64,000 nucleotides of DNA from Neostapfia colusana (taxonomy: Eukaryota; Streptophyta; Magnoliopsida; Poales; Poaceae): the NCBI GenBank assembly GCA_030760725.1, contig JASWHV010000003.1:57612517-57676516 (forward strand), in the 5' to 3' direction. This document shows, piece after piece, positions 45,678 to 57,000 of this stretch. The notes beneath the pieces were generated by a model. That model saw nothing but the letters and a program-made list of their open reading frames with translations, was not told the DNA's origin and ran no database searches. Both the position numbers and the translations under genes were made by a program. Numbering within the stretch: position 1 is the stretch's first letter; every line of letters begins with the position of its first letter.

Positions 45678-46784
45678 TCCTACCCAATCGCCACCCCCAA
45701 ATCCGGGAATCCCACTCCCACCACCCTTTCTCCTCTGTTCGCCGGGCGATCTCGCCTCGCCCCTACCGCCATGGAGCTTTTCGACTACCTCGTGTTCGGC
45801 GCCCTCGCCGGCGTCGTGGCAGCGCTGGAGCTCGGCAAGTCCAGCAAGGACCGCGTCGCCACATCCCCGGCCTTCAACTCCTTCAAGAACAACTACATCC
45901 TCGTCTACTCCCTCATGATGTGTACGCCCCCACCCCCCCCCCCCCCCAGACCAAATTCCTCCCGCCGCTCCCTTTCCCCTCCGTAACCGGCGCATCGCGG
46001 CGCCGCCATCTCCAGATCTGGAATGGGGGCGCAATGCCGGTGGGTCTGGTAGTTTCTGACGGCGTCGCGTTGTGGCAAATGGTTTGCAGCCGGGGACTGG
46101 CTGCAGGGGCCCTACGTGTACTACCTCTACAGCCAGTACGGCTTCGACAAGGGCGACATCGGCCGGCTCTTCATCGCCGGGTTCGGGTCCTCCATGCTCT
46201 TCGGCACCATCCTCGGGTCTCTCGCGGATAAGCAGTGCGTGCACCCCCTCTGTTTCGGATGCATTGCGTCGAATTTATTGTTGTGTTTGGTGGCACCATA
46301 GATGACGAGGTTTGGATGGGCTTTGGGTCGTCAGGGGGCCTACTGGATCAGCTACATCCTGAGCTGCATCACCAAGCACTCCCCCGAATACAAGATTCTG
46401 ATGATTGGGCGCGTGCTTGGGGGCATTGCCACGTCGCTGCTCTTCTCCGCATTTGAGTCGTGGCTTGTAGCTGAACACAATAAGGTAGCTGCCCAGATCT
46501 TTCTCCCAACCATGATACTGTTGTGATGCATCGTAGATGGTCTGGCTTTAGTTTTAATTTCAATTAAGCCTTTGTTTACCCCTCAAAAATGTTTACTGTA
46601 CTTGGAATTGTTATGCTTTTGTTTATGTGTATAAATGCCTCTTAATGTGGGCCTTGGTTAACTGAAGCGGTTAAGCTGACAAAATATAAGGTTGGTGGGA
46701 GGTTTGACGCTAGTGCATGATAGTTATACTATATAAAATGACTTAAGATGTATAAAAATTTGAAGATACTTGTATTAAAATACA

Positions 46785-46930
46785 ATGAAGGGCGGACCTG
46801 GAGCATGTGTCTTCACTTATGTCATGAGGGGTTCGAACCAGCCTCTCTGCAAAACCAGAGGCATGGCTGTCTAGAAATAACCCTTCACCAGACTTAACAA
46901 TGTGTGGGAGCACTGGGTACAACCTTCTTT
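46785..46930 (+). mobile_element. Diverged Au-type SINE in the MFSD5-like locus
   Basis: A tRNA-derived element with a B box GGTTCGAACC and an Au-like 3-prime part (CCCTTCACCAGACTTAACAATG, then GTGGGAGCACTGGGTACAAC). It is flanked by an 11-bp duplication ATTAAAATACA (46774-46784 and 46931-46941). It sits in intron 3 in the gene orientation. The A box is degenerate, so it is an older insertion than the one in ERCC1. Confidence 0.75.
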
Positions 46931-47935
46931 ATTAAAATACATATTAGAACACACTGACTGCATCAGAATCTCGGGTTCTCTGCCTCATCAAACCATCAAA
47001 GAACTTTATGTCGCATTATTCTGTCAGCAATCCAGCCCATAAATTGAGAGATCTGTACCATCTGGTGTTTCCATGGCATGGAAGCTGTGACCTGGACATC
47101 TGGTTCGATTAGCCTGTTTCTGTTATGTATCAAGTATGTTTATATGCAGCAGTCGAGCATTTTAATATAATGCACCGTATGTTTTTTTTTGCTTTTGACC
47201 GCGGTGTACCTTTCTTGATTGATGAACCAGTCATGGCATTATTTTCAATACCTTCAGTGATTTTTTATTATTGCTGACATTGTGCTAATTTCCGTTGTTA
47301 TTGTACAGAGAGGTTTTGATCCACTGTGGCTGTCAATAACATTCTCCAAGGCTATATTTCTTGGCAATGGTCTCGTCGCAACCGATGCTGGGTTGTTTGC
47401 AAATTTTCTTGCTGATAACATGGGTTTTGGTCCTGTGGCTCCATTTGATGCCGCCCTTGCTTCCTAGCTGTAGGAATGGCAATTATCTTGTCATCATGGG
47501 GTGAAAACTATGGTGATTCATCTGATAGCAAAGATTTGATGACCCAGTTCAAGAAGGCAGCTAAGGCAATTGCTTCAGGTAGGGTTTAGCCTGTCAGTAG
47601 CATAAGAACTGGCATAATAAATTTGTTTTTAATGCGCATTGCATTGCAGATGAAAAGATTGCATTGCTTGGAGCCATACAGTCATTGTTTGAGGGTTCAA
47701 TGTACACTTTTGTTTTCCTTTGGACTCCTGCTCTGAGCCCAAATGATGAAGATATTTCTCATGGCTTCATATTTGCTACATTCATGCTCTCTTCAATGTT
47801 AGGTAGCTCAATTGCTTCTCGTCTATTAGCTCGAAAGCTGAAGGTTGAAGGTTATATGCAGATTGTGTTTTTTATATCAGCCTTCACTCTTTCCCTCCCA
47901 GTTGTCACCAATGTAAGTCTGTTAATAACAGCTGC

Positions 47936-47960
47936 TCTCTCTCTCTCTCTCTCTCTCTAG
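47936..47960 (+). repeat. (CT)n microsatellite in intron 5
   Basis: About twelve CT units between the donor of exon 5 and the acceptor of exon 6. It may serve as an extended pyrimidine tract, but an ordinary tract is also present just before the acceptor. Confidence 0.9.
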
Positions 47961-48296
47961 AGAATTACGACTTACACTTCCCGTGCATACTTTACAGTTT
48001 TTAGTACCTCTCTCCTCAGAGAAAGGTGGTAGCATTTCATTTGGGGGCTGCCTACAACTTCTTGGTTTCTGTACATTTGAGTCATGTGTTGGCATATTCT
48101 GGCCGTCAATCATGAAGATGAGATCTTAATATATTCCTGAGGAGGCTAGAAGCACAATCATGAATTTCTTCCGCATACCACTCAATCTGTTTGTTTGTGT
48201 GGTACTCTACAATGTAAGCAACTAATATACTGGCAAAGGCTCCTTAATTTTCAGTTTTATGTTTTTTATTTACGAACCCTGAATGAAGCAATAAAC

Positions 48297-48422
48297 TCTA
48301 AGGGTACCCTCTCAACCTCTTTAGTTCAAGAAAATGAACTTGCTTTTCAAAAGTGAGGAATTCTGAAAACTTAGTTCATTTTCCTGTCTTCTTGAACTAG
48401 CTAGGATTAAAGGTACCCTTAG
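48297..48422 (+). mobile_element. Small inverted-repeat element (MITE-like)
   Basis: The ends are long imperfect inverted repeats. CTAAGGGTACC and TTAGTTCAAGAA on the left reappear as the reverse complement (TTCTTGAACTAG and GGTACCCTTAG) on the right, enclosing only a few tens of bases. The whole can fold into one hairpin. It is in the last long intron of the MFSD5-like locus, next to another MITE. The family is not recognised. Confidence 0.6.
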
Positions 48423-48543
48423 GCTTTGTTTGGATAGAGGAGAATACTCTCCATTCGGAGTGGATTGAGAGGTATTGAAGTAAAAATTAGTTTGTTTTCC
48501 ACTCCATTCCACTCCTATTTACTGTACCCAAACAAGCACTTAG
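48423..48543 (+). mobile_element. Second MITE, GCTTTGTTTGG-type ends
   Basis: Begins GGCTTTGTTTGGATA and ends TACCCAAACAAGCAC, near-perfect complements. Internal inverted sequence (GGAGTGGATTGAG and CCACTCCATTCCACTCC) supports a foldback. Ends with TTTGTTTGG are common in grass MITEs. It abuts the previous hairpin element directly. Confidence 0.55.
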
Positions 48544-48913
48544 GGTCACTCTTTTACACCCCTAAAACAACATATGTTGAAAAAATAATTCCACAGAATT
48601 TACCCCATTGGCTATCCCAATAACCCTTCTCTGCAAATGTTTGTTATGCAGGTGAATGCATTCCCAATCACTGTCATGTCTGGCATGTGTTCCATTTTCC
48701 TTCTCATGGCTGCAATCCTGCAGAAGCGCCTAATGGCTGTCCCTGATCTTCACAGATCGACAAGTATGTTCAACTCATTCCTTTTTAAGTATAATAAAGA
48801 CCATTTTTATCACCTTTGAATTGGTTGTTAGGTCATCTCCATTGCTGACTGTCAGTTAATTTCCTGTAGAAGTCGTGGAGATGACTGCAGAAGACGAGCC
48901 ACTGAACCCTTAG

Positions 48914-49362
48914 GAGAGAGCAAGACCATAGAACCAGACCAGGCATCAGAACAGCCGCAGTATTTAACTGCTTTTCACTAAGCTGTTAAATAACATGGAC
49001 ATCAGCAGGCTGGAACTGAAATCAGTTTAGTATGTTTCCTTAGGATCGGTGATCTCATGGTGTCCAGTTTGTTCAGCACGGAGAATATGCTCCAGCGGTT
49101 CTTACTTGAGCTACCCACGACAAAGTAGAGCTTACAATATATTCAGCATTTTTTCACCCCCCTTGTGTTTACTGATAGAATTGATATTTGTATTCAAATT
49201 CGAGAACCTGTATCCTCCAGTTTGGGAGGATATGCTGAGTTATGTAAGGAAAGTAATTGTTGATCGACTCCAATTTGTTTCACTGATTATCTCAGAATTT
49301 GCTGATACGGTTTCTATAGGTGTCCTGCATCAGTCTGGCTATCTCATTCGATGCTGTCAAGC
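48914..49362 (+). other. 3-prime flank of the MFSD5-like locus
   Basis: Probably the former 3-prime UTR of the pseudogene, followed by DNA with no recognised feature, up to the hAT-type MITE target site. Confidence 0.4.
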
Positions 49363-49370
49363 ATTGCGAC

Positions 49371-49852
49371 TAGGGATGGCAACGGGTGCCCATTACCTGT
49401 TTACCTGCGGATATCCGACCCGATGGGTACGGATTCGGGTATAAGTTCAGATCCACGGGTTCGGGTAACGAGTTGAATCCAACGGATATTTCTTATCGGG
49501 TAAAAAAAATCCATACCCATATTCGTATACCCGAACCCGTTCTGACATGTGGGCCAATACACCATTATATAATAGTTCTAGCTTCTAGTGTTTGGTTTTC
49601 TTTTCTTTCCAACTCTCTTGCTCGGCTGCTCGGTGTTAAACTGTTCCATAAATCTATATGCAATGTATTTTTTATTAAAGGTTTTCGGGTAACGGATATA
49701 CCCGCGGATAAAAAATATCCGCGGGCAACGGATACGGATAATGTTTTATACCCGCTGCAGGTAACAGGTACGGGTTTGGGTACGGATTTTATCCAGCGGG
49801 TACGGGTAACCCAGAGTGATATCCGCGGGTTTTTTACCCGTTGCCATCCCTA
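49371..49852 (+). mobile_element. hAT-type MITE with perfect 8-bp TSD
   Basis: 482 bp. The terminal inverted repeats are TAGGGATGGCAACGGG and its exact complement CCCGTTGCCATCCCTA, and the flanking 8-bp target duplication ATTGCGAC is perfect (49363-49370 and 49853-49860). Eight-base duplications and TAGGG ends fit the hAT superfamily. The subterminal DNA is full of short GGGTA, CGGATA and ATCCG repeats on both strands, probably transposase-binding sites. There is no coding capacity. Confidence 0.93.
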
Positions 49853-49860
49853 ATTGCGAC

Positions 49861-50200
49861 AGCCTGTTCGCCACCGGAGGCATGTCCGTCCTCTCCGCCT
49901 TCTGAGCAAGGGAGCAAGAGCAGGCCCAGTGCGACTACGTAGACGAAGCTCTCCTCATTCTTAACGGGCCTCGGTATCAGGCCATTTCCGGATCCTTTCT
50001 GCTCGCGTTTCGTATCTTCCGGAGAAGATGCGGAGGTGGGAAACTGCTGGGCACAGGGGAAATGGACCAGAGACGGACGGAGAGAAAAATCAGAAGCGAC
50101 TTGGACATACTGCTTGCGCTTGAGTACATCGTAGAGATTCGTGAAAGAGGTGGCATAATTTGCTCGAACGGGAAAAGCTGGAACAGTTTAGGATGTAGGT
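49861..50200. other. Spacer between the MITE and the LINE
   Basis: No protein-like frame and no repeat recognised. It could contain the poorly conserved 5-prime part of the LINE. Confidence 0.35.
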
Positions 50201-53200
50201 CGTGAAAGAGCTGCGAAGCCGGTGCATGGTATGCCGTGGGTTTGCATAGGAGATTTCAATCTCATATATGAAGCTCGAGACAAGAACAATGAAAATGTGA
50301 ATAGGAGATGGATGGGAGCATTTCGAAACACACTCAACTTGTGTGAGTTGCTGGAGTACCGGCTGGTTAATAGGAATTTCACTTGGAGTAATGAACGTGC
50401 CAATCTTACACTGGTTCGCCTTGATAGAGTTTTCTATAACTAGGCATGGGATGCGGTCTTCGAGGACTTCGGTGTGGTGGCTTTGCCATCATCTATGTCT
50501 GACCATTGCCCCATCCTTTTTGGCGCAGCAAGAAAAGACTCTAAGACCACCCATGTTTAGATTTGAACACTTCTGGTTGCAAATACCGGGTTTTGCACAG
50601 GTGGTGCAAACGGCTTGGGCAGCACAAGTATATAGGCACAATGCCTCTCCTCTCTCGGTTCTGCACCATAAACTTTCAAACACAGCCAAGGCTCTACGTC
50701 GGTGGAGTGTTGACCTTTTCGGGAAGGCAAGGATGCAACTGTATATGATAACGGACATCATTCACAACTTGGATGCAGCTCAAGAAGTCAGGGCTCTCTC
50801 GAGTTTGGAAGTTGAATTGAGGAAAGAGCTCAAACTGCGCTTACTTGGCCTAGGAGCTATTGAACGATCTAGACGCCGTCAGGCCTCTCGACTGACTTGG
50901 CTGCGATTGGGTGATGCATGTACAAGCTTTTTTCATGCAAAGCACAAGACGCGGGCTAAAAATAATTATATTTTCCATCTGTTAAATTCTGAAGGTTCAC
51001 TGGTGCGGTCGCATGAAGAAAAAGAGCAGCTCCTTCATCAGTTTTTCACATTAAACATTGGAGCTCGTTTTGAGCGACTGGCATCTGTTCAATGGGGCCT
51101 GTTGGATCTTCCGACTGTCCATGACCCAACTTCTCTGGTGCAGCCATTTTTTGAGCAGGAGGTTCATCAAGCTATTCTGCTGATGCCATCAGAAAAGGCG
51201 TCAGGGCCAGATGGTTTCACAATGGAATTCTATAAGTGTTGCTGGACGATTATTAAAGATGACTTCATGCGGGCACTACACTGCTTTTTCAACATGCGTT
51301 GTGGCTCTCTTCATAAACTGAATGGTGCTGATATTACCCTGTTACCTAAGAAAAAGGAAGCACGGGCTCCAGCTGATTTTAGGCCAATAAGCCTGATCCA
51401 CTCTGTGGCTAAAATTATTTCTAAGGTGCTCGCTAGGCGTTTATCGGTGGAAATGGATAGCTTAATCTCGCCTGCGCAGAGTGCCTTCATCTCAAAGCGA
51501 TCTATCCAAGATAACTTCCTATACATCAGGAATGTGGTGTGACAATTTCATAATATGGGAAGACCAGTGTTGATGCTGAAACTTGATATCTCCAGGGCTT
51601 TTGATTCTGTTGCCTGGGAGTACATGTTTGAACTGCTGCAGATACGAGGCTTTCCGAGACGTTGGAGAGATTGGATGGCTCTTCTGTGGTCCACGGCTAG
51701 TTCTCAGGTGCTACTAAATGGGACTAGAGGTCCTACGATCTTTCATGGAAGGGGTCTTCGACAAGGGGACCCAATATCCCCCTATATGTTTATTCTGGCA
51801 ATCGATACGCTCCACGCCATTTTTCAGAAGGCAACAATGGAAGGTATCTTATCCCCTCTTCACAGTGATCACGCCTCTCTGCGGATCTCAATGTATGCCG
51901 ATGATGTGGTGATTTTGTTAAACCCTGTGCGTAATGAGGTGAAGCTCACACTGGACATTCTACGACGTTTTGGCCAGACGTCCGGGTTGGTGGTTAATAT
52001 GTCCAAAAGCACTATTACTGCAGTCCGATGTGATGCAAGTGAGCTACCAACTATTCTGCAGGATTTTGAGGGTGAGGTGACATCCCTTCCTATTACTTAC
52101 CTCGGTCTACCGATCCACCTAGGGCGACTGCACCCTCATCACTTGCAGCCGATCCTAGAGAAGATTCAGGCAAAGTTAGCAGGTTGGAAGGCCAGACTTT
52201 TGACTCTAGCAGGGAGGAAGGAATTAGTGAAGACAATCCTCACTTCGCTGCTGATGTATCTTATGAGCTCTATGCGAGCGCCCTCCAAATTTATTCAGCA
52301 GGTGGATAAAGCATGTCGCCGATTTTTGTGGGCCGGGTCTCAGCAACTCAGTGGGGGAAATGCAAGGTTACATGGGGATGGGTTTGTTCACCAACTGAGA
52401 AAGGGGGTCTTGGGATTTTGGACCTGCAACGTTTCAGCTGGGTGTTGCGACTTTGGTGGCTCTAGCGCGCTTGGACTAGCTCGCAGCTGCCGTGGTATTG
52501 TATGGAGCTTCCGGTTGACATAACTGACCGTGTTCGATTTGCGGCTGCCACTATAGTAACAGTGGGGAATGGTGAAAGGGCGTCATTCTGGTGGTCCAGT
52601 TGGCTACGAGGCCTGGCGCCGGCTGCGCTTTTTCCTGAACTTTTCAACAACTATCGAAAGAAGTGGATGACAGTATTGCAGGCTGTCAGGGAAGATGCGT
52701 GGATCACTACTTTGTGGCCCTACTCTCCATTGAGCTTCAGGTTCAGTTCTTATCCTTGTTGATCATGATAAGGGAGGAGAGGGTCAACCTCCGTAATGAG
52801 GTCGAAGACACTATCATATGGAAGTCGGCTTCAGGAACATACACTGCTCGTTCAGCATATAGGATACAATTCGAAGGGACCCTGTCTACAATGGACCCTT
52901 TGCTAATATGGAAAGTTTGGGCGCCGCCCAAGTGTGAAGTATTTGCTTGGCTTCTCTCACAAGATAGGGTCTGGACGGCTGACAGGCTGCAGCGGCGTGG
53001 CTGGCCAAATTCATACTTTTGTGTATTCTGTTTCCGGGGTCTTGAGACTTCTCTTCATCTTTTGATTCAATGTCTGGTCACCCGACTTTACTGGCAGAAG
53101 ATCAGTATGGACTTGCGGATCTGGGAACTGCATCCGGAAAATTGGGAGGAGGTCTGTTTGCTTATTGATTGGCTTCGGGCTACCACAAACACCCGGCCTA

Positions 53201-53552
53201 AATCACGTGCCCAGGGGTTGCGGCGCTGATCATGGCGGTGATTTGGAATTTGTGGAAGGAAAGAAATGCCAGGGTGTTCCGAGGTAGGGAGCTAACGGTA
53301 ATCGAGTGGTACGGACAACTGCATGAAGAACTACTCCTGTGACGTCTTGCCGGGGCTGCTAAGATTGATTTGTTGTGTACTAGTAGTGTGGAGCATCAGC
53401 CTTAAACCTCCTTCTCATACTTCCTTCCACCACACTCCCCCCTTCTTCTCTCTAATGTGTTTTCTATGCGCATCTTGGGTATGTAAATCGTCCATTTTCC
53501 TTTTCCTACTCTTAATATAAGCCGTATGGCGTTTTCAAAAAAAAAAAAAAAA
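50201..53552 (+). mobile_element. L1-type LINE, 5-prime truncated
   Basis: Ends in a poly-A run (53537-53552) after a short UTR, with ORF2 in front of it and no ORF1. The 5-prime part of the endonuclease is missing, so the copy is truncated. I could not find a convincing target duplication: AAGCCG occurs at both ends but is too short to trust. Confidence 0.85.
50222..53340 (+). pseudogene. LINE ORF2: endonuclease end, RT, zf-RVT
   Basis: The C-terminal part of the APE-type endonuclease (WVCIGDFNLIYEARDKNNEN, then FTWSN, then SDHCPI) is split by a stop and a frameshift near 50510. The RT follows in one frame from 50510, with EKASGPDGFTMEFYKCCW, FRPISLIHSVAKIISKVLA, then a TGA at 51540-51542, LKLDISRAFDSVAWEYMFEL, GLRQGDPISPYMFIL and the catalytic YADDVVIL near 51895. 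The tail has WKVWAPPKCEVFAWLL and CVFCFRGLETSLHLLIQC (zf-RVT, near 52920-53080), then VIWNLWKERNARVF. It would copy its own RNA at a nicked target. Frameshifts and stops make it inactive. Confidence 0.88.
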
Positions 53553-54092
53553 GCCGAGAGCGAAGACGAAGTGGCCGCACCTGAGTTTCTGAACTCCAAC
53601 CGTTCATAACATAGTGCCCTGACCATGTGTTAAGACTGCTGAAGACATACTGTTTGTGATTTGTTGTCAGCATCAACAGCTTACAGGCGGTGTGGCCTGA
53701 TAAAGCCTGAATCTTAAGGTAGCACGATCATGTCAGCACAAGCTTCTTTAGCATGGGAGTTATATGCACCTATCACACCGTCCATATACACAAAACACCT
53801 GGAAAAGTGAACTAAATCTTTGATGATTCATGTCAACAACAACAAAAGCTTGATTTGCAGCTAGCTACTGGCCGTCAAGCTCGCGTTTATAGAATGGATC
53901 GCTTTTCCCCACGTTTCTTTGGGCAGAGCGAAGCAATGTTAGAACGTAAGCGTGAAAGCAAAACCTAAGAGCTCGAAACCAAATCGCAAGAAACATGATG
54001 TTTCTTTAACGAGGTCTGGCGACGTGCCTACGTCCTCGAGGCATGTCTACGGGTGCTCCTCCCTGTATAATTTGTATAACATTTACAAGGAC
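53553..54092. other. Spacer between LINE and copia element
   Basis: No frame resembles a known protein and no repeat pattern is seen. Confidence 0.35.
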
Positions 54093-57000
54093 TGTTGAGA
54101 AATATTCGCTGCATATCAGAACCGCTTCTAGAACCAAGGAGATAAAGTCTACGGATGAATCAAAGCTTCGGCTGATCAAGTTGTAACAGATAAAATGTAA
54201 TCTGAACAAACATTGTAAATCTTATCTCTAGGAGGTTAGCTGATTGTGATTAGATTGCAACCAATGTGCCCGGCCACACACAATTCTATCTCAAACTTGT
54301 ACCGGCCACACCATGTATTCTCATCTATAAATAAACACGTAACCTGTGCAGACTAGGCCAAGAAAGCACAGTTTAATCATAGAATTCCTTCATGGTAATC
54401 AGGGCCAGTTTTCTCCATTGAGATTATGGCGACGGGTAGCTCCTTTATGGTGCCGGCAGCAGGGGGTTTCAACACCTTCACGCATCATGTCGAGTCGAGA
54501 AGGCAAAAAGTTATCCCTGCCGTAAGAGGCGCACAGCTGTTCGATCTTCTCGATCGAACTAGGAAGAAGCCGGAGCAAGAGCTGACAATACAGAAGGCAG
54601 ATCAGACTACCAAGGAGATCCTAAATCCAGAGTACCAGGCGGAAGATCCTAAATCCAGAGTACCAGGCGTGGGTTGTGCAAGACCAACAACTCCTCAGCT
54701 ACTTGAATTCGACTATGTCAAAAGAAGTACTTACACAAGTTGCAATGTACTCATCTGCTGCTGAAGTGTCAAAAGCGATTCAAGAAAGCTTCGCATCACA
54801 ATCAAGAGCACGCGTTATGCATCTGCGTACTAAACTCTCCAGTACAAGGAAGGGAGACATGTCTGTGACAACCTACTTTGCCAAGATGAAGGAATTTGCC
54901 GATGAGATGGCTGCTGCCGGTAAGAAACTAGAGGAAGATGATATAGTTTCTTTTATACTAATGGAACTTGATGCAAAATATAATTCTCTTGTTGAGAATG
55001 TGAGCACAAGAGCCGAAGCAATCTCGCTTCCAGATTTCTTTGCCCAACTACTTGCAACAGAAGCAAGACTTGAGAGGCAAAGTTTGGCATATGCATGCAA
55101 ATGCTGCTTCACGTGGTGGTTTTCGTGGAAGAGGAAGAGATGGTGGACGATCTAGACGTGGTGGTCGCGGTCGAGGATGAGGAGAAGACCGACCAATATG
55201 CTATGTGACAAAGTCGGCCACAAGGTAATCAAGTGCTAGAAAAGATTTGATCGTGAGTTCAAGTCTGAAGAAAAGTCAACAAATAATAGCATGACTAACT
55301 ATGGTGTAGACACAAATTGGTATACAGATACAGGGGTTATGGATCACATCACTGGCGAGCCAGACAAACTTTCTACAAAGGAAAGATATGGTGGTCAAGA
55401 AAAAATTCACACAACAAATGTATCAGGTATGAGAATTAATTTTGTTGAAAATTCTACTTTGCGTACTCGTGCTCAACAACTCCATCTTTCCAACATTCTC
55501 CATGTTCCCACTACAACGAAAAAAATCTTGTATCCGTTCACAAACTCACCACTGACAATTATGTTTTCCTTGAATATCTCCACACTATTTCTTGGTGAAG
55601 GATCAGGCTACTACGAATAGAATTATCCTGCGTGATAGATGTGAGAAAGGTCTTTATCCATTGCCTTCTATAGAAAACTTATCATCAAAGTGTGCTCTCA
55701 TGAACACTACACCCTCTCTTGAAAAGTGGCATGATAGGTTAGGTCATCCCTCTATGGTGATAGTGAATAAAGTTGTTAATTAAAATAATCTCCCTTGTTC
55801 ATCAAGAACTCAAATAAAAGTATGTGATGCTTGACAACAGGGCAAAAGTCATCAGTTACCTTTTCCAAAATCTGTAAGCATGTCGTAAGCACCACTTGAA
55901 CTCATTTTCTGCGACGTATGGGGTCCAACACCTACTTCTGTTGGTAGAAATAATTATTATGTTAGTTTTATCGATGATTTTAGTAAATTCACATGGATTT
56001 ATTTGCTTCGATATAAGGCAGATGTATTTCACAGATTCCGTGAATTTCAGACCTTAGTTGAGAGACTCTTCAACAGAAAAATCATATCTATTCAGACCGA
56101 TTGGGGAGGCGAATACAAGAGGCTTAATTCGTTCTTCAACCAAATAGGAATATCTCATCGTGTGTCCTGCCCACACACGCATCAACAAAATAGAGCTGCT
56201 GAACGCAAACACCGACATATTGTTGAAGTAGGTCTCTCACTCCTAGCTCGTGCCTCTAACCTTTAAAGTTTGGGGTGAAGCTTTTGCTACAACCACCTAT
56301 CTATTAACAGAACACCATCCTGTGTCATATCCTACAAAACTCCCGTAGAAAAACTGTTCAACACCAAGCAAACTACTCTCAAATCAAGATTTTTGGATGT
56401 GCTTGTTAGCCTAATTTACGAGCTTATAACACCCACAAGCTTTCGTTCCGATAAAAAAAGTGTGTGTTTCTAGGATATAGTCCAATTCATAAAGGCTATA
56501 AGTGTTTAGATCACACCTCGAATATACATATTTCTCGGAATGTAGTCTTTGATGAGACTGTTTTCCCATTTAAAAGTTTGAATCCAAATGCTGGAGCACG
56601 TCTAAAATCCAAACTTTGCTAAATCCTGCAGGACAACAGGTAGAAAATACTCAACAAATTGATTCTCTTGATCTATCAAATTCTGATAATTTTTCTAATC
56701 AGAAAGAAGAAAATAGCTCACATTTTATGCAGGAAATAGAACAAGGTGCAACTGCAGTTTCTGGCACGGATCGAGGCATTGATTTTCCTGGCGGCATGCA
56801 GACTTCTGGAGTTGATATCTCTGACGGCGTACATGCTACACCTGACTTGGGCCACGAGCCTGATACCTGCGTGACAGTGTCTCCAAAAAGCGTGCCCAAC
56901 CACAGGACGACATCCACACCTGATCACGGGTCTGCTTCAGGTCGAGCTCAGTCACTGATGTCATCGGATCTCGCACTGAATAACATCGGCCGAAACACAC

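Larger units (their letters stand above)
45771..48913 (+). pseudogene. MFSD5 / molybdate-anion transporter-like pseudogene
   Basis: A major-facilitator protein of the MFSD5/MOT2-like family, which in plants and algae moves molybdate. Exons: 45771-45921, 46090-46234, 46335-46484, 47309-47578, 47650-47912, 47998-48213, 48652-48763, 48870-48913. The sequence starts MELFDYLVFGALAGVVAALE, includes GDWLQGPYVYYLYSQYGFDK, and ends KVVEMTAEDEPLNP. Three lesions are visible. The exon 2/3 junction loses the conserved RKR-containing segment and does not keep frame. A single base is lost in exon 4 near 47454, leading to a stop at 47465. A nonsense TAA in exon 6 (48126-48128) precedes YIPEEARSTIMNFFRIPLN. 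Introns are retained, so this is a decayed gene, not a processed copy. An intact paralogue elsewhere is likely. Sequencing error could explain one lesion, but hardly all three. Confidence 0.8.

Noticed and set aside
45444..46244. 266-codon frames on both strands around the MFSD5-like start
   Set aside because: GC-rich promoter and first exons. The real exons use a different frame supported by splice sites and family similarity.
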